DNA of 32,656 nt from Acidobacteriaceae bacterium (GTDB lineage: Bacteria > Acidobacteriota > Terriglobia > Terriglobales > Acidobacteriaceae), in contig DAIDLI010000078.1 of assembly GCA_027449545.1 (NCBI GenBank), positions 1 through 32,656 on the forward strand. The letters are read 5' to 3'. The position numbers and the translations under genes were made by a program. This document shows positions 17,028-24,639 of the stretch, piece after piece (position 1 is the stretch's first letter; each line of letters opens with the position of its first letter). The notes under the pieces are model-generated. The model did no database searches. It was given only the letters and a program-made list of their open reading frames with translations, and was not told where the DNA came from.

Positions 17028-18932
17028 GTGGGAGCGATGGGGGGTGGAGGGCTCGGCTTTGGCATGCGCGCGGAGCGCACCCCGCACGGCCGCACGTCGC
17101 GGGGCGCGCAGGCGAATCTGCCCAAGCGCAAGCCCAGCCTGAAGAAGATCGGGCCCGAGGTCTGGGCCCTGGTCAGGCCCCGTAAGGGACTGCTCGTGCT
17201 GGGCATGGCGCTGATGGCCCTCAACCGCCTCGCCGGCCTGGTGATTCCCTACACCTCCAAGCCTCTGCTCGACAAGGTTCTGGCCTCAAGCCATCCTCAT
17301 CCCGAGCTGCTGCCGAAGATCATCCTGCTGGTTTTTGCGGCGACCGTGGTGCAGGCCATCACCTCATTCTCGCTGACCCAACTGCTCTCCATCGCCGGGC
17401 AGCGGCTGATCGCCGAGATGCGCCGCCAGGTGCAGCGCCACGTGGGGCTCCTCTCGGTGGCCTACTACGACGAGAACCGCACCGGCACGCTGGTAGCGCG
17501 CATCATGAGCGACGTCGAGGGTATACGCAACCTGATCGGCACCGGCCTGGTGCAGTTTCTGGGCGGCATCCTGACCGCCATTCTCGCCTTCTTCTACCTG
17601 CTGCACCTCAGTGTCATCGTCACCGTCACGGTGTTCACGGTCATCGGCGTCTTTGTTCTGGTTTTGCGGTACGTCTTCCGCGTCATCCGCCCCATCTTCC
17701 GCGAGCGCTCGCGCATCAACGCCGAGGTCACCGGGCGCCTCACCGAATCTTTGGGTGGGGTGCGTGTGGTCAAGGGCTACCATGCCGAGGAACGCGAACA
17801 CCACGTCTTCTCTGGCGGGGTGGAGAGACTGCTGCAAAACGTCATGAAGTCGCTCACCATGACCAGCGTGCTGTCTTCGGCCTCGACCACGGTGCTGGGC
17901 TTGGTGTCGGCGCTGGTGATGTGGCTGGGTGGCCATGCCGTGCTGCACAGCACGTGGACGGTCGGGGACTACTTCAGCTACAACATGTTTCTCGCCTTCA
18001 TGATCGCACCCGTCTTCCAGATCGTGAGCGTGGGGACGCAGTTGACAGAGGCCTTCGCCGGACTCGACCGCACTCGCGAGATCATGGATGAACTTCAGGA
18101 GAATCAGACGCCGGGGCGCACCACTCCCATGCCGCCCCTCGAAGGCCAGGTCCGCTTCAACGAGGTTGAGTTTGCCTACACGCCGGATAAGCCGGTGCTG
18201 CACGGGATCAACTTCGAGGCCGCACCCGGCACCGTCACCGCGCTGGTGGGTTCCTCGGGCTCCGGCAAATCCACCATTATCAGCCTCCTGTGCGCCTTTT
18301 ATGCTCCATCCGCGGGCAAGGTGCTGGTAGACGGCTTCGATCTGTCGAAGGTGGACCTGAACAGCTATCGGTCGCAGCTCGGGGTGGTCTTGCAGGAATC
18401 GTTTCTCTTCGATGGCAGCATCCGTGAGAACGTGATGTTCTCGCGCCCCGATGCGACCGAGGAGCAGTTCCTGGCCGCATGCCGCACCGCGCGCGTGGAT
18501 GAGTTCGCGGAGCGCTTCCCCGAGGGCTATGACACGCTGGTGGGCGAACGCGGCGTCAAGCTCTCCGGCGGGCAGCGCCAGCGGCTCTCCATCGCCCGCG
18601 CGCTGCTGGCCGCCCCGCGCATCTTGATCCTCGATGAGGCCACCAGTTCGCTGGATTCGGAATCAGAGGCGATGATCCAGGCCGGCCTGGCGCAGTTGAT
18701 GCAAGGGCGCACGACTTTCGTCATCGCCCATCGCCTCTCGACGATCCGCCGCGCCGACCAGATCCTGGTCATCGAACGGGGCCGCGTGGTGGAGCGCGGC
18801 AACCACTCGGAGCTATTCGCGCTGGGCGGCCGCTACTACGATCTCTACATGCGCCAGCACGGCCTTGAGGCCAATCTCTTCCTCGCGCCCGGCGAGGGCG
18901 ACATTGTCTCCGACCGCGAAACCTCACTCTAA
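17028..18932 (+). CDS. MsbA-type ABC exporter (fused permease-ATPase)
   Basis: A 634-residue half-transporter that would act as a homodimer to export a lipid, lipid-linked or hydrophobic substrate. After a glycine-rich, basic N-terminus (1-45) come six transmembrane helices (about 52-345) with the coupling region AYYDENRTGTLVARIMSDVE. The ATPase domain shows Walker A GSSGSGKST (408-416), Q-loop VLQESFLF, signature LSGGQ (512-516), Walker B with catalytic glutamate ILILDEATSSLD (532-543) and the H-loop histidine at 568. Similarity to MsbA-type flippases is strong, but lipid A transport is not proven. The start is uncertain: GTG 17028 gives the longest frame, while ATG 17037 and ATG 17064 are alternatives with GGAG-like sequences upstream. 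The gap from the previous gene is three bases. Confidence 0.88.
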   Translation: MGAMGGGGLGFGMRAERTPHGRTSRGAQANLPKRKPSLKKIGPEVWALVRPRKGLLVLGMALMALNRLAGLVIPYTSKPLLDKVLASSHPHPELLPKIILLVFAATVVQAITSFSLTQLLSIAGQRLIAEMRRQVQRHVGLLSVAYYDENRTGTLVARIMSDVEGIRNLIGTGLVQFLGGILTAILAFFYLLHLSVIVTVTVFTVIGVFVLVLRYVFRVIRPIFRERSRINAEVTGRLTESLGGVRVVKGYHAEEREHHVFSGGVERLLQNVMKSLTMTSVLSSASTTVLGLVSALVMWLGGHAVLHSTWTVGDYFSYNMFLAFMIAPVFQIVSVGTQLTEAFAGLDRTREIMDELQENQTPGRTTPMPPLEGQVRFNEVEFAYTPDKPVLHGINFEAAPGTVTALVGSSGSGKSTIISLLCAFYAPSAGKVLVDGFDLSKVDLNSYRSQLGVVLQESFLFDGSIRENVMFSRPDATEEQFLAACRTARVDEFAERFPEGYDTLVGERGVKLSGGQRQRLSIARALLAAPRILILDEATSSLDSESEAMIQAGLAQLMQGRTTFVIAHRLSTIRRADQILVIERGRVVERGNHSELFALGGRYYDLYMRQHGLEANLFLAPGEGDIVSDRETSL

Positions 18933-19045
18933 ATTCCTGCCCTTTCCTGCTTTCCTTTCCGGTCTGCGCGCGTCTCACCTCTTGACGTCCATTCCATTAT
19001 CTGAGAAGCTAAACCTGTACTCACCACGCGAAACTGAGGTTCAAG

Positions 19046-19855
19046 ATGCGAGACGTGGCTCCTCAAGGCACCTATAAAGTCCAAGCACTCGACCGCGCCT
19101 TTGCGGTCCTTGACCTTCTGGGCGAAAGCGATTCCCCGCTCGGCCTCGCCCAGGTGGCTTCTTCCCTGCAACTGCACAAGAGCACGGCGCACCGTTTTTT
19201 AATGGTGCTGGAGCGCCACCGCATGGTGGAGCGCACCTCGCACGGCAAGTTTCGTCTGGGGCTGCGTCTGTTTGACTTTGGCAACCGCGCCATTGAGCAG
19301 TACGACCTGCGCGAGCGCGCCCAGCCGCACCTGCGCCGCCTGGTGGCGGAGACCGAGGAGACCGCGCACCTCTGCATTCTGGAAGCCGCGCGCATGATCT
19401 ATATCGACAAGATCGAACCGGCGCGGTCGGTCCGCATGATCACCCGCATCGGCGCCAGCAACCCGGTGCACTGCACCTCGGTGGGCAAGGCGATTCTGGC
19501 GTTTCTGCCCGAGGACCGGGCCGCTGACGTGCTCAAGCGGGTGCGCTACGAGCGGCTGACGCACCGCACCATCGTCACCCCGGAGGCCCTGCGCGTGGAG
19601 CTCGACAAGACCCGCCGCCGCGGCTATGCCGTGGACGATGAGGAGCTGGAAGAGGGACTGCGCTGCATCGCCGTGCCGGTGCTCGACGCGCAGCGTTTTC
19701 CGGTGGCGGCGGTGAGCGTCTCGGGACCGTCGTTCCGGGTGACCGCGCAGAAGCTGCCCTCGATCGCCAATCACCTGCTGCAATGCGTGCGCGGCATCTC
19801 CATGGACATGGGCTACATTTCCAGCCGCGGCACCCGTACCGCGTTGTCGGCGTAG
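19046..19855 (+). CDS. IclR-family transcriptional regulator
   Basis: A 269-residue DNA-binding regulator of the IclR family, which usually controls catabolic genes in response to a small acid. The N-terminal winged helix-turn-helix spans about 10-75 (LGLAQVASSLQLHKSTAHR is the helix-turn-helix core). The effector domain follows at about 85-255, with family-typical IGASNPVHCTSVGKAILAF, RRRGYAVDDEELEEGLRCIAVPV (family stretch near 190-212) and AAVSVSGPSFR. It stands alone, with the ABC exporter 113 bases upstream and tRNA-Asp downstream, so its targets are not evident. A TTGACG at 18982-18987 could be a -35 box, but no matching -10 was found. The protein ends 9 bases before a long hairpin. Confidence 0.92.
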   Translation: MRDVAPQGTYKVQALDRAFAVLDLLGESDSPLGLAQVASSLQLHKSTAHRFLMVLERHRMVERTSHGKFRLGLRLFDFGNRAIEQYDLRERAQPHLRRLVAETEETAHLCILEAARMIYIDKIEPARSVRMITRIGASNPVHCTSVGKAILAFLPEDRAADVLKRVRYERLTHRTIVTPEALRVELDKTRRRGYAVDDEELEEGLRCIAVPVLDAQRFPVAAVSVSGPSFRVTAQKLPSIANHLLQCVRGISMDMGYISSRGTRTALSA

Positions 19856-19864
19856 TGTTTCCCA

Positions 19865-19900
19865 CAGATCGGAGGCGCGCCAAAAGCGGCCTCCGATCTG
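19865..19900 (+). terminator. Hairpin after the IclR gene, terminator-like
   Basis: A perfect 12-bp inverted repeat (19865-19876 with 19889-19900) encloses a 12-base loop directly after the IclR stop codon. The following bases (ATACACTCAATCTTG) are not a clean T-tract. It probably ends the regulator transcript before tRNA-Asp, possibly with help from other factors. Confidence 0.6.
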
Positions 19901-19950
19901 ATACACTCAATCTTGTCGCGAAGCGATGCGAATCGCCGCCGCGTCATGTT

Positions 19951-20028
19951 GGGGACGTAGCTCAGTTTGGTTAGAGCGCTGCCCTGTCACGGCAGAGGTC
20001 GCGGGTTCGAGCCCCGTCGTCCCCGCCA
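19951..20028 (+). tRNA. tRNA-Asp (anticodon GTC), CCA encoded
   Basis: The acceptor stem pairs GGGGACG (19951-19957) with CGTCCCC (20018-20024), with discriminator G and encoded CCA at 20026-20028. The D arm reads AGCTCAGTTTGGTTAGAGC. The anticodon stem CTGCC/GGCAG closes a loop CTGTCAC with anticodon GTC. The T arm contains GGTTCGAGCC. No copy of the tRNA 3' end was found by eye further along, so there is no sign of an integrated element bounded by an attachment repeat. Confidence 0.97.
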
Positions 20029-20032
20029 TTGA

Positions 20033-20049
20033 AACCCAAGAGATGGGTT
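20033..20049 (+). repeat. Short hairpin just after tRNA-Asp
   Basis: AACCCA (20033-20038) and TGGGTT (20044-20049) form a 6-bp stem with a five-base loop immediately downstream of the tRNA. No T-tract follows. It could mark the transcript end or a processing signal. Confidence 0.35.
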
Positions 20050-20173
20050 CGTGGCATGTGACATTCCTAGCGACAATCCCTCATAAGCGCTCAGGCATCA
20101 ATGACCTGCGGCGCTTCCGCAAGCACCCCTTCTGCGATATAGTTGCCGCGGGATGTTAATCTGCCACCTTAGG

Positions 20174-20183
20174 CGCAATTGCG
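20174..20183. repeat. Ten-base perfect palindrome upstream of the HEPN-like gene
   Basis: CGCAATTGCG reads the same on both strands, 63 bases before the ATG at 20247. It could be an operator half-site pair, but a single ten-base palindrome is weak evidence. The rest of 20050-20246 shows no other gene or clear promoter. Confidence 0.2.
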
Positions 20184-20246
20184 TTGTCGGCCATGACGGT
20201 TGCGAGCTTTGGGGACGATTAAATAAGCTGCAAAGGGATTCCAGCA

Positions 20247-20903
20247 ATGCTCAACAAATTGTCGCAGCGCTTCGGTGAACTGCTGGCTGAAGCAGGGCAA
20301 ATCGAGGCAAAGAAGACAAAGTGGTACGACGACTACGCAGGATCTAACAAAGAGCAGGTTGACAAGAACGCTTTGCTCGCTTGGAAAACCAAGGCGAGGC
20401 ATCTCTTAGTTGTCGCGTGCGGGGAATCATCACAGCACTTCCAACTCTTTACCGACAATGAGACCGGGGGCTATAGGACCAGCCTCGACAACCTCCGCCA
20501 AATGGCGGCTGTGCTGCGAGCAGCTCAAAGCGACTTTGACGGGGGGTACTTTCAAAAGATTCAAACGGTGGTTCAAGCTGACTTGTTCGGGTCAGAGTTG
20601 GACCAAGCGACTGAACTGCTAAAGAACGGTTATAAGGTCGCCGCCGCAGTGATTGCGGGAGTCGTCCTAGAAACAGCGATTCGAGAGTTGTGCAAGCGAA
20701 ATCAAATACCTCCCGCAAAGCTCGCCAGAATGAACGACGACCTCGCCAAGGCTGGTGTCTACAATGCAATCGTACAGAAGCGAGTCACGTATTTGTCAGC
20801 AGTCCGAAATGCCGCTGCACATGGCGATCAGGATGAATTTGGTTCTTATGATGTAACCGCAATGATAGGCGAGATCGAGCAACTTCTTGCCAATCAGCTC
20901 TGA
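20247..20903 (+). CDS. HEPN/DUF4145-like protein of unknown function
   Basis: A 218-residue soluble protein. The N-terminal half (1-110) is charged and helical-looking with no motif I recognise. The C-terminal half (about 118-215) looks like a HEPN/DUF4145 helical domain: AAAVIAGVVLETAIRELC helix, then LSAVRNAAAHGD, which contains the R-x4-H signature (R187, H192) used by HEPN ribonucleases. Many HEPN proteins are toxin or abortive-infection RNases, but DUF4145-type members also occur without proven nuclease activity. Codon and base use look less G/C-rich than the flanking genes, suggesting acquisition from elsewhere; I did not compute this. It follows tRNA-Asp, a common insertion spot. An AAAGGGA ribosome site precedes ATG 20247. 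There is no adjacent minimal nucleotidyltransferase antitoxin, so the usual HEPN-MNT pair is absent. Confidence 0.75.
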   Translation: MLNKLSQRFGELLAEAGQIEAKKTKWYDDYAGSNKEQVDKNALLAWKTKARHLLVVACGESSQHFQLFTDNETGGYRTSLDNLRQMAAVLRAAQSDFDGGYFQKIQTVVQADLFGSELDQATELLKNGYKVAAAVIAGVVLETAIRELCKRNQIPPAKLARMNDDLAKAGVYNAIVQKRVTYLSAVRNAAAHGDQDEFGSYDVTAMIGEIEQLLANQL

Positions 20904-21020
20904 CCGGCGAGTCACCCCATCTGGCACATTCTTGGAGGATTAGCCTTACCACTCGCACCCATTGTCAAAACAGGCGTGAGATTCTCCAAACAATCCAGAC
21001 GCGCTAAGAACCGCACCAGA
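20904..21020. other. Intergenic region between convergent genes
   Basis: These 117 bases lie between the HEPN-like gene and the DinB-like gene. No gene, clear terminator hairpin or copy of the tRNA-Asp 3' end is visible. Confidence 0.4.
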
Positions 21021-21629
21021 TCATTCATTGGGCCGCTCTGTGACGGCGTTGCTGCCGCTGCCGGGCAAAGGTGATTTGCGGCCGCCGCTGGCTTCGCCCT
21101 CAAGCAATGCGTCGATCCCGGGATAGGCATAAAGGGTGGGCGCGTGGCTCTGCATCAGGCCGCCAGTATCCGCGGTGGGGCCGTAGGTGCTGTGCAGGTC
21201 GCGCCCCAACATGCGCAGGATGGCCGTGAGCTGACCGCGATGGTGGGCGGTATGGACGATGCGCCGGGTCACGATCCAGGCCCGCGAGCGCGTCACCTCG
21301 AAGAACCCCGTTTCTGCCTCCCACCACAACTCATCCTTGGGCTGCAATGCGCGCAGGCGCTTGGCGCTGTCCTCGGCATAACGGCGGAGGAAGTTCAGCC
21401 GGGTCTCCGGGCTGGGCAGCGGCGGAGCGCCCACGTCGATTCCCAGCATGTTCCGGAACCAGATGTCTTCGCTCACGCATTGATGCACCATCTGCTCGTG
21501 AACGCTGCGCCCGCGCCTGTCGGCCGGCAAAGGCCTTTGCGGCATATCTTCTTCTCTGAACTCGCTCCAGACGCTCAGGACCTTCAAGCGTTCGGAATCG
21601 TACGTCTCCACTAGAAACTCGTATCGCAT
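21021..21629 (-). CDS. DinB-like metal-binding four-helix protein
   Basis: A 202-residue member of the DinB/YfiT-like superfamily, four-helix bundles that bind a divalent metal through three histidines. Many are thiol transferases or damage-induced proteins of unknown reaction. The histidines appear at H49 (VHEQMVHQC) and in the HTAHHRGQ motif (H126 and H130), matching the family triad. Family motifs occupy about 5-165. The last 35 residues are proline- and glycine-rich and probably disordered. ATG 21629 has GGAG about eight bases upstream. It is transcribed alone, divergently from a small broken gene. No substrate can be inferred. Confidence 0.8.
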   Translation of the reverse strand: MRYEFLVETYDSERLKVLSVWSEFREEDMPQRPLPADRRGRSVHEQMVHQCVSEDIWFRNMLGIDVGAPPLPSPETRLNFLRRYAEDSAKRLRALQPKDELWWEAETGFFEVTRSRAWIVTRRIVHTAHHRGQLTAILRMLGRDLHSTYGPTADTGGLMQSHAPTLYAYPGIDALLEGEASGGRKSPLPGSGSNAVTERPNE

Positions 21630-21718
21630 CGGCGGCTCCGAGGAAGGCTAAACCCGTACCGAGTATAAGCGCGGCCGGCGGCACGTTGAATGAGTCCGGG
21701 ATGTTTGAATAGAAAGGT

Positions 21719-21972
21719 ATGCCTGGACAGGGAGCATTGCTGCTGTTGGCCTTCGTGGGCCTGGTTGTGATCGTGCTGCTGGTGCTGCTGCAGCTTACGC
21801 GGCTGGGCTACGTGATCCGGACCACGATTCAGGGGCCGAAATCTATGCCTGCAAGGCGACGGTGGACATGTTCCACCTGAAGCCCGACGACTTCTGCCCC
21901 GAACTGGACGGCGTAATCTCCGTCGGTCAGTTTTATGAGAAAGCGGCCGGCGGCCAGATCATCTTCACCTAA
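21719..21972 (+). pseudogene. Small membrane-anchored protein gene, frameshifted at a G-run
   Basis: From ATG 21719 one frame encodes an N-terminal hydrophobic helix (residues about 6-24, rich in L and V) and continues to ATTCAG, then stops at 21880. A second frame starting just after GGGG at 21832-21835 continues with coding-like, G/C-third-position codons (EIYACKATVDMF and on) to TAA at 21970-21972. Adding one G to the run joins both frames into a smooth 84-residue protein with the junction TTIQGAEIY. So the gene has lost one base, or the sequence has a homopolymer error there. The ribosome site is poor (AAAGG directly before ATG). I do not recognise the protein; the predicted topology is a single-pass anchor with a 45-residue soluble tail containing two cysteines. 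Confidence 0.6.
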
Positions 21973-21984
21973 TCGGTTGAGGTG

Positions 21985-22026
21985 CCCCACCCTCGGCGCG
22001 CCCTAGCGATGGCGGCCAGGGTGGGG
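21985..22026 (+). terminator. Weak terminator-like hairpin between convergent genes
   Basis: CCCCACCCT (21985-21993) and AGGGTGGGG (22018-22026) pair over nine bases with a 24-base GC-rich loop. It lies between the small broken gene and the end of murA. No T-tract follows on either strand, so the function is uncertain. Confidence 0.4.
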
Positions 22027-22041
22027 TCCTCCGTCACCGTT

Positions 22042-23349
22042 CTAGTCGGCCATATAGGCGGCCTGCTCGCGCGGGGCAAACAGATTGCCCAGCCGCTGGA
22101 TCTGCGCGCCGACCGAGCTGAGCTTCTGCTCGATATGCTCATAGCCGCGGTCCATGTGGTAGACGCGGTCGATCACCGTCTCGCCCTCGGCCACCAGCGC
22201 CGCCAGCACCAGGGATGCCGAGGCACGAAGATCAGAGCACATCACTGCGGCAGAAGACAGCCGAGCCGGCCCGCGCACCGTGGCAGTCTTGGCGTCCACC
22301 TTGATGTTGGCGCCCATGCGGACGAGTTCCTGCACGTGCATGAAGCGGTTCTCGAAGATGTTCTCCGTCACCAGGCTCACGCCTTCGGCCTGGGTGGCCA
22401 GCGCCATGTATTGCGCCTGCATGTCGGTGGGGAATCCGGGATACTCCTCGGTAGAGATATCGGCGCCCTGCAACTTGCCGCCGCCGCGCACCCGCACCGA
22501 ATCGCCGCCGAGCACATCGACGCGCGCGCCGGCCTCCTGCAGCTTGGCGATCACGGCCCCCAGGTGCGCTGGATCGCAGTTGGCCACGATGAGGTCGCCG
22601 CCAGTGATGGCGCCGGCAATGAGGAAGGTTCCCGCTTCAATGCGATCGGGATTGATGCGGTAATGCGCGCCATGCAGGCTGGTGACGCCGTGCACGCGAA
22701 TCGTGGAAGTACCCGCGCCCTCGATCTTCGCACCCATGGCGTTGAGCAGAGCGGCCAGGTCACAGACCTCGGGCTCGCGCGCGCAGTTCTCCATCAGCGT
22801 CTCGCCCTCGGCCATCACCGCCGCCATCAGCAGGTCTTCGGTGCCGGTCACGGTGATCTTGTCGAAGACAATGTGCGCACCGCGCAGGCGTTCCGCGCGG
22901 GCTTCGATGTATCCGTGCTCCTGCGTGATCGCCGCACCCATTTTTTCCAGCCCCTTCAGGTGCAGGTCGATCGGGCGTCCGCCGATGGCACAGCCGCCGG
23001 GCATGGCCACACGCGCCATGCCGGTGCGGGCCACGAGCGGCCCCAGCACCAGCGAGCTGGCGCGCATGGTTTTCACGATTTCGTACCGCGCCACCGGATC
23101 GGAGAGGCTGCGGCAACTGATGGTCATCAGGTGCTGGGCGTTAGCCTCGGGCCGCTGCACCGCCGCGCCCATCGATTCCAGCAGCCGCCGCTCGGTGTCC
23201 ATGTCTCGCACCAGCGGAATGTTTTCGAGCACGATGTCGTCTTCGGTCAGGATGGCCGCGGCAATGCACGGCAGTGCCGAGTTCTTGGCGCCGGAGATGC
23301 GTACCGTTCCCACCAGCGGATTGCCGCCGCGAATCACAAATTTATCCAT
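22042..23349 (-). CDS. murA: UDP-N-acetylglucosamine 1-carboxyvinyltransferase
   Basis: Cytoplasmic enzyme that transfers enolpyruvate from phosphoenolpyruvate to UDP-N-acetylglucosamine, the first committed step of peptidoglycan synthesis. The 435-residue length is normal (about 420). Seen are the KN pair in SGAKNSALP (K22, N23), the MRASSLVLGPLVAR stretch, and the active-site loop PGGCAIGGRP with catalytic cysteine C120. The cysteine, rather than aspartate, predicts the usual fosfomycin-sensitive form. ATG 23349 is chosen because MDKFVIRGG is the family start; the longer frame to 23373 would begin at CTG. The ribosome site is weak (GAGGGAAAG about eleven bases upstream). The SDR gene ends 70 bases upstream on the same strand, so the two may share a transcript. 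Confidence 0.96.
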   Translation of the reverse strand: MDKFVIRGGNPLVGTVRISGAKNSALPCIAAAILTEDDIVLENIPLVRDMDTERRLLESMGAAVQRPEANAQHLMTISCRSLSDPVARYEIVKTMRASSLVLGPLVARTGMARVAMPGGCAIGGRPIDLHLKGLEKMGAAITQEHGYIEARAERLRGAHIVFDKITVTGTEDLLMAAVMAEGETLMENCAREPEVCDLAALLNAMGAKIEGAGTSTIRVHGVTSLHGAHYRINPDRIEAGTFLIAGAITGGDLIVANCDPAHLGAVIAKLQEAGARVDVLGGDSVRVRGGGKLQGADISTEEYPGFPTDMQAQYMALATQAEGVSLVTENIFENRFMHVQELVRMGANIKVDAKTATVRGPARLSSAAVMCSDLRASASLVLAALVAEGETVIDRVYHMDRGYEHIEQKLSSVGAQIQRLGNLFAPREQAAYMAD

Positions 23350-23419
23350 ACCGCCGCGTCTTTCCCTCAGCACCAGTTTAAATGGGGCGAAGCTCGCCTG
23401 GGCGGCGGAAAAGACGGGC

Positions 23420-24331
23420 CTAAACCGGCCGTCTGCCGCCGGTAGCGCCGTAGATCTCCCCGGTCACGTAGCTGGCGTCGTCGGAGGCGAGAAAGACGAA
23501 GACCGCCGCCTGCTCGACCGGCATCGCCGGCCGCTTGAAGGCGGTGTTCTCGCCAAAGCTCTTCACTTTATCCTTGGGCATGGTGGAGGGAATCAGCGGC
23601 GTCCAAACCGGCCCGGGCGCGATCCCGGCGACCCGCACACCGCGCTCGATGGACAGCTTGGCCAGTGACTTGGTGATGCTGGCCAGGGCGGCCTTGATGG
23701 CCGCATAAGGCAGCAAGTAGGCTGCCGGCTCGTAGGACTCGATCGAGCAGGTGTTCAGAATTACGCCTCCCGGCCTCATCCGCGGCAGCGCCGCCTGTGA
23801 CAGGAAGAAGGTACCGTACACATTGGTGCGGAAGGCTGCGTCGAATTCGTCTTCGGGAATATCTTCGAGCTTTGCGTAGGTACGCTGGAAGGCGGCGTTG
23901 TTGACCAGAATGTCGAGATGGCCGAAGGTCTGGAGCGTCTTCTCAACGAGTTGCTGACAGAAGGATCTCTGGCGGATGTCGCCGGCAACAGCAACGGCGC
24001 GACGGCCTGCGCCCTCCACCAGGCGAACCGTCTCGGCCGCATCCTGCTGCTCCTCGGGAAGATGGGCAAAGAGCACGTCCGCGCCCTCTTTGGCAAAGCA
24101 GAGCGCCACCGCGCGGCCGATGCCGCTGTCAGCACCTGTAATCAGGGCCACGCGCCCCAGCAGCTTGCCGTGGCCGGTATAGCTCTGCTCGCCGTAATCG
24201 GCTTGGGGATTCAGTTCAGCCGAACTGCCGGGAGCGGGCTGCTGCTGGTCAGGAAACGGCGGCTTGGCAAACCGCTCCCTCGGATCTTCCAACTCTCTGC
24301 GCCTCGCGCTGTTCTTTTCAACCGCACACAT
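23420..24331 (-). CDS. SDR-family oxidoreductase, general-stress type
   Basis: A 303-residue short-chain dehydrogenase of the group with an extra N-terminal arm (about 1-50, with PAPGSSAELNP), similar to Bacillus general stress dehydrogenases. The Rossmann motif TGADSGIG, the NNAA motif and the catalytic Ser-Tyr-Lys set (CSIES and YAAIK) are present, followed by GIAPGPVWTPL. It probably reduces or oxidises a small carbonyl/alcohol with NAD(P); the substrate is unknown. The frame stays open upstream to 25030, but ATG 24331 is chosen for the family N-terminus and a GGAGGA ribosome site (24339-24344) seven bases away. Upstream residues in that open frame are arginine-rich shadow sequence overlapping another gene. 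Confidence 0.9.
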   Translation of the reverse strand: MCAVEKNSARRRELEDPRERFAKPPFPDQQQPAPGSSAELNPQADYGEQSYTGHGKLLGRVALITGADSGIGRAVALCFAKEGADVLFAHLPEEQQDAAETVRLVEGAGRRAVAVAGDIRQRSFCQQLVEKTLQTFGHLDILVNNAAFQRTYAKLEDIPEDEFDAAFRTNVYGTFFLSQAALPRMRPGGVILNTCSIESYEPAAYLLPYAAIKAALASITKSLAKLSIERGVRVAGIAPGPVWTPLIPSTMPKDKVKSFGENTAFKRPAMPVEQAAVFVFLASDDASYVTGEIYGATGGRRPV

Positions 24332-24639
24332 CGCATATTCCTCCACCCGATCCGATGCACGGCTTTCCTCCCCATGCCGCTTCGTGAATTCGAAAGAGCC
24401 GCGACCACGGCCAGCCGCGGGCATCCATCCTTTGTGCGAGGTGCGGCATCTCCCGTTCGAGACCTGACGAGCCAAGGTGTGTAGGGAAGCTGCGTGGTGG
24501 AGGAAAATGCGATGAGATCGCAGCCGGGCTGGACTGGCCACGCGCGCGGCGCAGAGGTCAGCGGGAGCGAGTCGCTGCCGACGCGGACGATCGGCCGCGC
24601 GGCAGCAGTTCGTTACAACCAGATGGAGCGCGCCGCAGG
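24332..24639. other. 308-base intergenic region
   Basis: This lies between the SDR start and the end of the GH144-like gene, both on the minus strand. It must contain the SDR promoter, but I could not find a convincing -35/-10 pair. No RNA gene, terminator with T-tract or small gene with a credible ribosome site is visible. Confidence 0.4.

Noticed and set aside
18982..19010. Promoter with TTGACG upstream of the IclR gene
   Set aside because: The -35-like word is good, but bases at 16-18 spacing (around GAAGCT) do not resemble a -10 box.
19951..21020. Possible integrated element bounded by tRNA-Asp
   Set aside because: No integrase and no repeated copy of the tRNA 3' end were found up to the DinB-like gene. 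The HEPN-like gene may still be acquired, but not by a recognisable element.
21982..23445. 487-codon plus-strand frame opposite murA
   Set aside because: It is antisense to an essential, clearly conserved gene; its histidine-rich composition is a by-product of GC-rich codons.
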